From assembly GCF_946479605.1 (NCBI RefSeq), contig NZ_CAMLGT010000134.1, positions 1 through 10,105 of the forward strand: a stretch of 10,105 nt of DNA, given 5' to 3'. The translations under genes were made by a program, and so were the position numbers. Numbering within the stretch: position 1 is the first letter of the stretch; each line of letters begins with the position of its first letter. This document shows positions 1 through 8,959 of this stretch, piece by piece. The notes under the pieces are model-generated. The model was given only the letters and a program-made list of their open reading frames with translations, did not search any database and was not told the origin of the DNA. Source of the stretch: an uncultured Lacibacter sp. (GTDB taxonomy: Bacteria; Bacteroidota; Bacteroidia; Chitinophagales; Chitinophagaceae).

Positions 1-890
1 TACATGTAGTCTACACAAACAGAACGCCTGTAGCTGCTACCGGTTGGCAACAAGCCATTGTGATAAAAGAAATACGACTTGCCTTTGTAATCAATGATGC
101 CGGGATGTGTGGTAAAACTGTTGGGCACATTTTCCTGTATAATACCTTTGTATTCCCAGGGACCTGTTGGACTAGTGGACATACAGTATTCAATCATTTC
201 AGCTTTTGTACCCACGCCAGCATACACAAGATAGTACCAGCCTTTGCGTTTGTAAACCCACGGGCCTTCAATAAAATTTTTTATAGAAAGATAATTAATA
301 GGGCCATCTAGTTCAATCATATTGCTTTTAAGCTTCACCCACCTGCAGCTTAAATTGCCCCAATACATGTATGCTTGTCCGTCATCATCAATCATCACAG
401 TAGGATCAATATCATCCCAACTATGCTTTTTATCGGTTGTCATTTCATTTATGATCAATGCTTTGCCAATGGCATCTTTAAACGGACCTGTTGGCCTGTC
501 GGAAACAGCCACGCCAATAGCTGCGCCACCATTACTTACACTGTCTTTTTTATGAAACGTAGAAACGAACCAGTAGAATTTTCCATTGCGTTCAATACAC
601 TGTGCTGCATACGCATCGCCTGTTGCCCATGAAAAAGTATGTGGTGAAAGTAAAGCTCCATGATCTTTCCAGTTCTTCATATCTGTTGTGGAGAACACAT
701 GCCAGTCGGGCATTTTATAATTAGGAGCTGTTACCGAAGCTGTATCATGACCCGTGTACAGGAACAATGTATCCTTGTAAACAATAGGCGAGGGGTCCGC
801 AGTAAAAATGTGTTTAATGATGGGGTTTTGTGCAAAGGCAGTTGTTGAGCCAATGCTTACTGCTAATGCAAGTGTAAGTAGTTTTTTCAT
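1..890 (-). CDS. Secreted glycoside hydrolase family 43 protein, C-terminus beyond the left edge
   Basis: Reading from the ATG at 890 gives 296 codons without a stop, so the gene runs off the left edge. The N-terminus MKKLLTLALAVSIGSTTAFA then Q is a type I signal peptide, placing the enzyme in the periplasm or outside. The three GH43 catalytic acids can be seen: D32 in TADPSPI (general base), D162 in DIDPTVMIDDDG (pKa modulator) and E208 in IEGPWVYK (general acid). A later segment, FFYHNGLLPTGSSYRRSVCV, resembles the active-site rim of GH43 beta-xylosidases and arabinofuranosidases. GH43 is a five-bladed beta-propeller family acting on arabinoxylan, arabinan and related polymers; the exact substrate cannot be read here, and a C-terminal binding module may lie outside. 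It is the last visible gene of the run, 42 bases after the SASA-type esterase, with an A-rich leader (AAAATCGAAA) before the ATG. Confidence 0.93.
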   Translation of the reverse strand, partial: MKKLLTLALAVSIGSTTAFAQNPIIKHIFTADPSPIVYKDTLFLYTGHDTASVTAPNYKMPDWHVFSTTDMKNWKDHGALLSPHTFSWATGDAYAAQCIERNGKFYWFVSTFHKKDSVSNGGAAIGVAVSDRPTGPFKDAIGKALIINEMTTDKKHSWDDIDPTVMIDDDGQAYMYWGNLSCRWVKLKSNMIELDGPINYLSIKNFIEGPWVYKRKGWYYLVYAGVGTKAEMIEYCMSTSPTGPWEYKGIIQENVPNSFTTHPGIIDYKGKSYFFYHNGLLPTGSSYRRSVCVDYM

Positions 891-932
891 TTTCGATTTT
901 ACGTTTAATTCAATTATTTTTTAAAACTGATT

Positions 933-1811
<879 letters not shown>

Positions 1812-3749
1812 TTATAAATACTGAATAAATCCTTTTTTGTTTGTTTTGATCTTGTACACTTTACTGTAGCTGACAATGTACAAGGTTTTGAGATCGGCAT
1901 CTCCAAAACATAAGCTTACGGGGAAAGAAGGAAGGTTGATCATACCAACGAACTCTCCCTTTTTATTAAATATCTGTACACCATAATAAGTGGCTACATA
2001 AATATTTCCATCTGTATCGATGGCCATACCATCAGCACTGGATGATTTTCCTTTTCGATCCAATACATTTTCTGTGAGGAACAGCGTGGCAAACTTTCGT
2101 CCGTTACTGATGCTGCCGTCGGCATTTACATCATAGGCCCAGATATGATTATCCTTTTCGCTGTTAACCGGATACCAGGATTCATTATCGTAGCAGTTGT
2201 TGATGTAAAGTGTTTTACCATCGGGAGATAGCAGTATTCCATTGGGCATTGCAAATTCATTGGGTTGCACAAGCCTTGTCATTTTTCCTTCAGGTGAAAC
2301 ATAATACACAGCACGGCCCGGTTGAAATTTTGTCGGCTCCATGGTAAACTGCGGATCGGTAAAATAAAAACCACCTTTCGCATCGGTGATCACATCATTG
2401 GGCCCGTCAATTGATTTGCCTTCATATTTATCGGCCAATACGTTTACCACTTCACCCTTCGTGGTCATTTCCACTACACGATGGCCCATCATATCACACA
2501 CAATCAGGTTCCCGTTTTTGTAAGGATACAATCCATTGGTTTGCATTTTTCCTTCTGAAATATTCCGGTATGCTCCGTTGGGATCAAGTTCAACCGTTGA
2601 ACTTTTATTTGGGTTTGCACCCCAGTTCTGATCAAAGAACATATTGGAGAGATAAATTTTTCCATTCATCCATTTCGGTCCTTCTGTAAAAAATAATTCC
2701 GGTTCTGTCTTTTTACCATCAACCAACAACTCCGGTTTTGCATCTGCAGGAATAATTTCATGATACGCTGCAAGTCTTGCTTTCTCTTTTTCAAGATAAT
2801 CTTCCCGTGCAGGCCAGAAAATATCCAATGCATCACAACCCAACTCACCAATCGTTGCACCATGCACCATATTGCCAGGAATACGCACCATACTGTTTGT
2901 TTTCATTTCCTGCTCGCCATCTAATAAAATCTCACGGCAATCACCCCGCAACACAAACATCAATTGCTCTTCCGGATGGATATGATGCGGAAAAATCGAA
3001 CCCGGATCCATCGAGATAAAACTCAATTGCATATTTCGTCCTGATAATATCCTTGAATGTGCATCGGGTGTAAGCGTAGTGAGTTGCAGATTATATAAAT
3101 CATATAGTTTGTTTGCAGTGATATTTGGTTGCATCAGGTTTTTAACATCAGGAATTTCTTTCGGTGCATTTGCAACACCTGCTTTTTGCAGATAGTCGGC
3201 ACGCAAGGGACTGTACACTTCCAACAACTTTGCTCCGGTTGCACCAGCTTTCATAACAGATGTTGTTCCTTTTTCTGAATAAACAAAATCTGTTCTCGGT
3301 GTACCGCTATGCGTGCCATCAGGGGTTTCACGTTTTTGTGACAGCATCGACAGTGTCGTTCCGTTTACTGTATATTCAACCGTTCCTTCCAGCACAAACA
3401 AAAAGCGGTCGGCTGTTAATACTTCTTCTGGGATGATCGCATTCGGTTCAAGTTGTAACACCGCCACCATGTTTCCTGCTCCCCAGAAAATTTTTGCAGA
3501 TACACCCGTATGCAATTCAGTACTGTCTAACTGATCGAGGCTTGCTACTTTTGCAGGTTCAATATTTGATTCTACTACTGAAGCAGGTAAACCGGATATT
3601 GTACGTTTCTTGAGTTGATGCTGTTTGATGAGCTCATTGTTTGTTTTTTCCCAGGCTGCTTCAGGCGCAGAGCTGCAGTTTGAAAGAAAAAAAGAAAAAA
3701 GCAACAATGCACTTATATGCAAAACTGATTTGAATGTTTGTAACAGCAT
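1812..3749 (-). CDS. Lipoprotein with two cupin domains fused to an SMP-30/gluconolactonase-like propeller
   Basis: This 645-residue protein starts with a hydrophobic segment ending LSNC, so C25 is the likely lipidated residue (signal peptidase II). Residues about 60-190 form a first cupin whose metal site is lost: the place of HxH reads E109-V-L111. Residues about 220-320 form a second cupin with an intact site: H256-I-H258 with E260/E261, and H296 in PGNMVHG. From about 345 to the end is an SMP-30/gluconolactonase propeller. It keeps E356 (TEGPKW), N451 (DGPNDVI), N503 (MPNGI) and D573 (ADGMAID), which match the metal and substrate ligands known for that family. Such domains hydrolyse sugar lactones. 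The gene sits 48 bases after the beta-helix gene and 30 before the SASA esterase. The three-domain arrangement is unusual. A lactonase role next to a quinoprotein sugar dehydrogenase is inference; the cupins could bind sugar or catalyse a further step. Confidence 0.88.
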   Translation of the reverse strand: MLLQTFKSVLHISALLLFSFFLSNCSSAPEAAWEKTNNELIKQHQLKKRTISGLPASVVESNIEPAKVASLDQLDSTELHTGVSAKIFWGAGNMVAVLQLEPNAIIPEEVLTADRFLFVLEGTVEYTVNGTTLSMLSQKRETPDGTHSGTPRTDFVYSEKGTTSVMKAGATGAKLLEVYSPLRADYLQKAGVANAPKEIPDVKNLMQPNITANKLYDLYNLQLTTLTPDAHSRILSGRNMQLSFISMDPGSIFPHHIHPEEQLMFVLRGDCREILLDGEQEMKTNSMVRIPGNMVHGATIGELGCDALDIFWPAREDYLEKEKARLAAYHEIIPADAKPELLVDGKKTEPELFFTEGPKWMNGKIYLSNMFFDQNWGANPNKSSTVELDPNGAYRNISEGKMQTNGLYPYKNGNLIVCDMMGHRVVEMTTKGEVVNVLADKYEGKSIDGPNDVITDAKGGFYFTDPQFTMEPTKFQPGRAVYYVSPEGKMTRLVQPNEFAMPNGILLSPDGKTLYINNCYDNESWYPVNSEKDNHIWAYDVNADGSISNGRKFATLFLTENVLDRKGKSSSADGMAIDTDGNIYVATYYGVQIFNKKGEFVGMINLPSFPVSLCFGDADLKTLYIVSYSKVYKIKTNKKGFIQYL

Positions 3750-3797
3750 GATTCGTTCGTTTATTTATTATGATTATCTCTCTGGTTTTCTAACATG

Positions 3798-5441
3798 TTA
3801 TTCTTCATCTTTCCCGATATTTTTTACAGCCGTTGCACCCAGTCGTTCTTTCAGTTGAGTTAAGTAAAGACTTCGTGGTGCTACATGCTGATCCATCCAT
3901 TCAACATAACCATTGGGCTTTGAAAGATCCTGCAGTGCCCTGTTAAAGATCACCGATGCAAGACCTTTGTGACCAATGGAATAATTCTGTGCCGTGGGTG
4001 GTTGTTGAATCAAAAAATCGCCTTCGCAATTCCAGAATACAATGTTTGCACCTGCCCAACCAATGCTGATATCTTTCCAGAACCTGGCAGTAAGCGGTGC
4101 TTTTACATTATCATACAACGCACCATTTACCCAGTTTGCATGCGGTTCACTGGAAGAGTAGGGTTGTGTTGCTTCGCAATTGAAAAATACATTTCCGCTG
4201 GAAGATGATGTTTGCATCACAAATGAGTGCCGACCTTTTTGCGAATAACATCGCTGCACCAAACTCAACTGCCCATTCAGTTGATAGGTAAAACGTCTTG
4301 CGCCTGCCCGCATGGAAACAGGCTCTCTTGATTCACAATCCTGCACAGTGATCCATTTGGTGCCGGCTGTTGTAAGTACAACACTGCTGCCGAAATGTAA
4401 GGCGCTGATATTTCGCACCCATGCATTTTTAGTATTGCTGAAGCTGATACAATTGAAATAATGATTTTCGTCTGCATAATATTCGTCGCCTTCATACTTT
4501 GAACCGGGCCCGTCATACGATCCACGATCCATGTTGCCATAATCTTTTCTTCTAACTGATGGATTGTATTCAGAGATGGCTCTCAAATTTTCAATACCAA
4601 CCTGTTCAATGCGACCGGTATCCGTGTACTTCACAATATCACCACCGCCCCATCTCGTATCGATGGCACAAAAAACAGGTGCATCAATGGTTAGTGTATT
4701 GCCGTTGATGGCAGTGATGACCCGATCGTAAGTAATGGTGAAAGGTTTCCAGCGGTAACGTCCAACAGATAATGTATCCTGCCCGAGTTCCTTGATCCAG
4801 GCTTCATTGCCATACCTGCGAACAAGAATTTTGTTTCCCACCTTGAATCCTTTTGCGGAACCAATCGTGAACGTTGTTGCACCAACCGGCACATACTGAT
4901 CCTTGATCAATTGTTTTGGTTCACCTGTCTCCACTGCACCTGCAGTACCGGTTATATTAATGAGTGCGGGTTGACGAAAGCCAGATCCCTGCGTTTGTTC
5001 ATTTGCTTTACCAATGAGTATAGTACCAAGATCACTCATGCCTTCTCCACGAAGTACAATACCCGATGCACGGATATAGATAGGCTTTGCAAGATGATAG
5101 ATGCCCATCTTCAACAGCACCGCACCTCTGAAACCATTTGCATCAAGAGGCATTGCAGCTACACGATCAATGGCTGCCTGTATCAATTCTGAATTATCGC
5201 CCTGCACCGGCCACACAGTTACTTTCGCTGCCACATACGGAATACGAACGCCACCACCTTTGTAACCGGCATTGGAGAAATCAGGTATCACATTTCCGAT
5301 GCTGTCAGCCACATACAACAGCTTACCATCAACACCCGGATAAACGAGTGATGAAGTTGGTTGCATGTCCTGTGCGTTACTGCTGATCACAGCAACACAC
5401 AAATGCATACTGATTAATATGACAGGTGATCGAAAAAACAT
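3798..5441 (-). CDS. Secreted right-handed beta-helix protein, pectate-lyase-superfamily-like
   Basis: The product is 547 residues with a type I signal peptide (cleavage likely at SSNA then Q24). After it come IPDFSNAGYKGGGV and GDNSELIQAAIDRV, then KMGIYHLAKPIYI and SGIVLRGEG. This is the usual opening of the pectate lyase 3 / right-handed parallel beta-helix fold, in which a polysaccharide lies along the helix. The middle holds repeated short beta-strand turns (NCISFSNTKNAWVRNISALH, VQDCESREP, VQRCYSQKGRHSF, VFFNCEATQP). The C-terminal part has EPHANWVNGALYDNV and GWAGANIVFWNCEG, then QNYSIGHKG, which look like strongly conserved blocks. The catalytic residues cannot be assigned from sequence, so lyase, hydrolase, epimerase or binding roles all remain possible. 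It starts only 9 bases after the stop of the cupin/ABM gene, suggesting coupled translation. Fold confidence is high, activity confidence low. Confidence 0.85.
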   Translation of the reverse strand: MFFRSPVILISMHLCVAVISSNAQDMQPTSSLVYPGVDGKLLYVADSIGNVIPDFSNAGYKGGGVRIPYVAAKVTVWPVQGDNSELIQAAIDRVAAMPLDANGFRGAVLLKMGIYHLAKPIYIRASGIVLRGEGMSDLGTILIGKANEQTQGSGFRQPALINITGTAGAVETGEPKQLIKDQYVPVGATTFTIGSAKGFKVGNKILVRRYGNEAWIKELGQDTLSVGRYRWKPFTITYDRVITAINGNTLTIDAPVFCAIDTRWGGGDIVKYTDTGRIEQVGIENLRAISEYNPSVRRKDYGNMDRGSYDGPGSKYEGDEYYADENHYFNCISFSNTKNAWVRNISALHFGSSVVLTTAGTKWITVQDCESREPVSMRAGARRFTYQLNGQLSLVQRCYSQKGRHSFVMQTSSSSGNVFFNCEATQPYSSSEPHANWVNGALYDNVKAPLTARFWKDISIGWAGANIVFWNCEGDFLIQQPPTAQNYSIGHKGLASVIFNRALQDLSKPNGYVEWMDQHVAPRSLYLTQLKERLGATAVKNIGKDEE

Positions 5442-5450
5442 TCACATTTT

Positions 5451-6662
5451 TTATCGTTGCTCATCATCGCCCATTACATCATAACCTTTCCACTTGAATT
5501 GTGTTGCCAGACCGGATGCTGCCGGCCAGGCAATATCGTGTTGTTTACTTGCTACCCATTTTCTGCGGTTCTCTTCCGTATCAAATGAAATCTGTATCTG
5601 GTAATTGTAAGTTGTTGGCTCAGCCTGGATTTCTTTTGCTCTGCTTTCCGGAAAGAGACGAAGCAATTTTGATCCGAGATAACCGGTTTGAACAGTCATG
5701 GCAGGTACATAAATGGAATAGTACATTTTTTCAAACGCATCAGCATTTTCTTTCGGCACAACAAATTCCATTTGCAAAACCATTGCTTTGGGTTTGATCA
5801 ATGGCTTGTTGATTATTGCATAATTCTGTTTGGATGCAGCAATACCAATCACCACTATTTCAAGATCTTCTTTGCTGTTGTTACTAATACTTGGTTGTTC
5901 ACCAAGCAAACCGAAAAATGATTCATCCTGTTTTATCGTTGCGTTTTGGTTATTCAACGTAACAGTTCCTTTTCCTTTTATGACATAGTACACTTCTTCA
6001 ATACCGTTCAGTTGACGTGTTACTGAACTATCGGCCGGAATAATAATATGGTCAACATGGTTCCAGTTGGTAGAAAAAATATCAGGACCAAAAACCCTTC
6101 TGCTCATGGAAGGTTTAAAACCCGGCGGCATGTTAGTATTATTGGTTTGCTGTTTTTCCAGCTTAGCAGAAACAAAAACAGGGATGGGATCAAGTGCTGC
6201 ACCAACCCGGCTATCGCCCAAATCAAATGCATCTGATTTTCCTTTTTGTTGACTCACTGCAAAATTCAACCAACGCACGGGTTCGTTTGATGCATTGTAA
6301 ATGGCATGTGCATCGCCTGCTTTGCAAGGCACCACTGCCGGTGCTTTTATTTTTGATGTACGTCCGTTGATGGTAAACTGTGCTTCACCATTAAGCAACA
6401 CATACATTTCTTCAATACCATGATGAAAATGATGACCGATGCCTGATTTTGCTTTGATGGTTCCTGCATGCAGGTAAAGGAAATTGGTTGAGAGTTCTGT
6501 TCGCCCGATCAATTGTGTAAATCCCATTTCACCGGCACCGGCATGAACAGCAGATAACATCCTGTACTTTGCCGGATCATTCAACACAATCCGTTGCTGA
6601 AGCGGTTGCGCAACACTTTGAAGTGTTACGAGTATAATGAAAGGAATGAATAGTTTTTTCAT
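5451..6662 (-). CDS. Secreted two-cupin protein with C-terminal ABM-like (dimeric alpha/beta barrel) domain
   Basis: The start is taken at the ATG at 6662, where MKKLFIPFIILVTLQSVAQ is a clean signal peptide; a TTG at 6701 would only add 13 unlikely residues. The protein is 403 residues. Cupin one (about 55-150) has a complete-looking metal site: H77-H78-F-H80-H81, E84/E85 and H119 in AGDAHA. Cupin two (about 190-285) keeps the same frame (NGIEEVYYVIKG) but the HxH position is R216-Q-L218, so metal binding is probably lost. From about M294 the sequence changes to LQMEFVVPKENADAFEKMYY and later RRKWVASKQHDIAW. This is the pattern of antibiotic biosynthesis monooxygenase-type ferredoxin-like domains, which usually dimerise. 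Function is not known. A sugar-binding, isomerase or dioxygenase-like role is possible. It follows the dehydrogenase by 44 bases and precedes the beta-helix gene by 9, so it is probably co-expressed. Confidence 0.85.
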   Translation of the reverse strand: MKKLFIPFIILVTLQSVAQPLQQRIVLNDPAKYRMLSAVHAGAGEMGFTQLIGRTELSTNFLYLHAGTIKAKSGIGHHFHHGIEEMYVLLNGEAQFTINGRTSKIKAPAVVPCKAGDAHAIYNASNEPVRWLNFAVSQQKGKSDAFDLGDSRVGAALDPIPVFVSAKLEKQQTNNTNMPPGFKPSMSRRVFGPDIFSTNWNHVDHIIIPADSSVTRQLNGIEEVYYVIKGKGTVTLNNQNATIKQDESFFGLLGEQPSISNNSKEDLEIVVIGIAASKQNYAIINKPLIKPKAMVLQMEFVVPKENADAFEKMYYSIYVPAMTVQTGYLGSKLLRLFPESRAKEIQAEPTTYNYQIQISFDTEENRRKWVASKQHDIAWPAASGLATQFKWKGYDVMGDDEQR

Positions 6663-6706
6663 GTTGCTTGTTTGTTTAACAGTCCATAATATGCAGAACA
6701 ATACTT

Positions 6707-8959
6707 TTATTTTTTAATGTCGGGTAATGCATAAACCAGATAACCTCTTGGCAAAGCACCTGGTTTGGCAGCATGGTTATAGCTGTCTTTTGCAAATGTG
6801 CCTGTTGCATTTACCACTAAATATTGTTTGCCATTTTTTGTAAACATGATCGGTTGTCCATTGGTTTCATGGCTCAAGGTTGTTTCCCATAAAACAGTTC
6901 CATTATCTGCATCAAATGCATAGAGCTTACCACCTTTTGCTGTAGCGAAAACAATTCCTGTTGATGTAACCACCATTCCTTTTCGTAATACACCACTCGG
7001 TGCGCCGGTTGTTTTATCGCCTTTGCTGTAAAGTGAATCTTCACCAAGTGGTTTTCTCCATTTGATGGTGCCGGTATTCAAATCATAAGCAACCAATGAT
7101 GACCATGGAGGTGATAACAAGCCCATCCAGTCTAACCCGTAATCAGTTGTATAACGATCAACCGGATGATCAACTCCTTCGGGATAATCAAACATTGCAG
7201 CAGCTCTGTTGGCATCTGGTTTTATTTTAGCACCACCTGATGCAACCACTGGCCCTTTTACTTTTGATGAAGTATCCATTCTCCGGAAAAAATTTGGTCG
7301 TGCAGGGTTCCCGCCGAGATAGCGGTACAATGCAGAAATGGTTTGCTCATCTACATGCACAAAGCCGGGCATCTGCCCCTTACCGTTCAATACAATGCCT
7401 TTGAACTCATCATAAAAAATTCGCTGACCTGCATTCACAAGCGATGGTGCAAGACCTCCTTCCATATTAGCGCCATGACAAGTTTTGCAAGTAGCCGTAT
7501 AAAATGCTTTCACCCGTTTTATTTCATCATTCGACAAATTCGCTGAAGGAGGGAGTACTTTTTTTAATCGATAGGTGGAAGCATATTCCTGTGTCATTAC
7601 ATACATCATTCCTTTGCCTGGGTTAGAACCTGTATTGCCATAATTGGCACCGCCCAATGCACCCGGCATCATCACCGTTTCATATTTATCTGATGGTGGG
7701 AGATATAAGCCGGACTTTGATGAATCAAGTCGCTTGATCCATTGTTGTTTGATACTGTCAGGAAAAAACGGGTTGAGTGTTTCCGTTGTTACAGCATGTC
7801 TTGTAAAATCAGGCAATGAAGAAATGGGCTGTGTGGGCCATGCCTGCTCGCCGGGCATTTCACTGGCTGGAAATGGTTTTTCTTCGATTGGGAAAAGTGG
7901 TTCACCTGTTTCCCGATTGAAGACAAACATAAACCCATGCTTGGTAGCCACCGCAACTGCATCAATATTTTTTCCATTGTGCTTTACCATTAGTAACTGC
8001 GGTGCAGAAGCAAGATCATAATCCCACAGATCATGATGTACTGTTTGATAATGCCAGATGCGTTTCCCTGTTTTTGCATCCAATGCTACCAAACAATTGC
8101 CGAACAGGTTGGCACCAATACGATCAGCTCCGTAATAATCATACGTGGGAGAACCCAGCGGCAGATACACAATACCTCTTTTTTCATCCACGGACATTTC
8201 ACTCCACACATTTACGGCACCTGCATATTTGTAGGCATCTTTCGGCCAGGTTTCGTATCCAAATTCTCCCGGATGTGGGATGGTATGAAAAGTCCATTCT
8301 AATTTTCCTGTAACAACATTGTAAGCTCTTACATGACCGGGTGGTGAAAAGTAATTTTCACCCGGTGCTGAACCAAGTATAACGAGATCATTGTAAATAA
8401 CCCCCGGCATCATCGATTGCATTCGCCTGATGGATGATGGCTCACGGTCAAGTCCCTGCCGCAGATCAACATAACCACTGTCGCCAAAACTGAGAATACT
8501 TTTGCCTGTAACTGCATCAATGGCCTGCAATGAATTATTCAACGTAAAGATGAGCCGCTTGTCTTTTTTATCGCTGCTCTCCCAATAGTTGATGCCTCTT
8601 CTTGATAAACCCATCAGCTTTGTGTGAATCCAGACTTCTTTGCCTGTATTTACATTTACGGCCACCAGTGAAAAATTTTTCGCCATCACATACATCATGC
8701 TGTCCACCACAACAGGGCTGAAAAAATAGGACATGCTATCGCCAGACTCATACATCCACGCTACCTTCAACTGCTGCACATTGTCTTTTGTAATTTCAGA
8801 TGCCTCGAAATACTTCGACTGATCAGGACCGCCACCGTACTGTGTCCACGTAGTATGATCATAAGTGGATGCTCCGTTATTGCAACTGATATAAAAGCAT
8901 AACAGCAGCAATGAAGAAGCAGCAAGACTGAGTTTGTACGACAATCGTTTCAAGATCAT
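6707..8959 (-). CDS. Lipoprotein PQQ-type quinoprotein dehydrogenase with inserted cytochrome c domain
   Basis: The ATG at 8959 is preferred. It gives 750 residues beginning MILKRLSYKLSLAAS and a lipoprotein signal ending YISC (C26), whereas the upstream TTG at 9007 would bury that signal. The rest is an eight-bladed quinoprotein propeller with repeated blade motifs (VNTGKEVW, DAVTGK, NVVTGKLEW, DAKTGKRIW, DLNTGTIKW, DADNGTVLW). HHDLWDYDLASAP (H308 to P320) and K340 in ATKHGF match the active-site region of membrane glucose dehydrogenase, including the positions of its proposed catalytic Asp and Lys (here D315 and K340). A heme c site C491-K-T-C494-H495 with likely distal M530 (GQMPGF) lies between blades, and the last blades follow it. 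Family members oxidise sugars or alcohols outside the cytoplasm with PQQ and pass electrons to heme. An aldose substrate is inferred from the neighbours. No PQQ synthesis gene is in the window. Confidence 0.93.
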   Translation of the reverse strand: MILKRLSYKLSLAASSLLLLCFYISCNNGASTYDHTTWTQYGGGPDQSKYFEASEITKDNVQQLKVAWMYESGDSMSYFFSPVVVDSMMYVMAKNFSLVAVNVNTGKEVWIHTKLMGLSRRGINYWESSDKKDKRLIFTLNNSLQAIDAVTGKSILSFGDSGYVDLRQGLDREPSSIRRMQSMMPGVIYNDLVILGSAPGENYFSPPGHVRAYNVVTGKLEWTFHTIPHPGEFGYETWPKDAYKYAGAVNVWSEMSVDEKRGIVYLPLGSPTYDYYGADRIGANLFGNCLVALDAKTGKRIWHYQTVHHDLWDYDLASAPQLLMVKHNGKNIDAVAVATKHGFMFVFNRETGEPLFPIEEKPFPASEMPGEQAWPTQPISSLPDFTRHAVTTETLNPFFPDSIKQQWIKRLDSSKSGLYLPPSDKYETVMMPGALGGANYGNTGSNPGKGMMYVMTQEYASTYRLKKVLPPSANLSNDEIKRVKAFYTATCKTCHGANMEGGLAPSLVNAGQRIFYDEFKGIVLNGKGQMPGFVHVDEQTISALYRYLGGNPARPNFFRRMDTSSKVKGPVVASGGAKIKPDANRAAAMFDYPEGVDHPVDRYTTDYGLDWMGLLSPPWSSLVAYDLNTGTIKWRKPLGEDSLYSKGDKTTGAPSGVLRKGMVVTSTGIVFATAKGGKLYAFDADNGTVLWETTLSHETNGQPIMFTKNGKQYLVVNATGTFAKDSYNHAAKPGALPRGYLVYALPDIKK

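Noticed and set aside
11..193. Minus-strand 60-codon frame at the left edge
   Set aside because: It overlaps the GH43 gene in another frame; the GH43 frame carries all three catalytic acids and continues without a stop.
6663..6701. N-terminal extension of the cupin/ABM protein from a TTG at 6701
   Set aside because: The ATG at 6662 starts a standard MKKLF signal peptide; the extension adds only 13 residues with no leader support.
7644..8021. Longest plus-strand reading frame (125 codons)
   Set aside because: It lies wholly inside the dehydrogenase gene, has low-complexity, unfamily-like sequence and no leader, so it is an antisense shadow of a well-supported gene.
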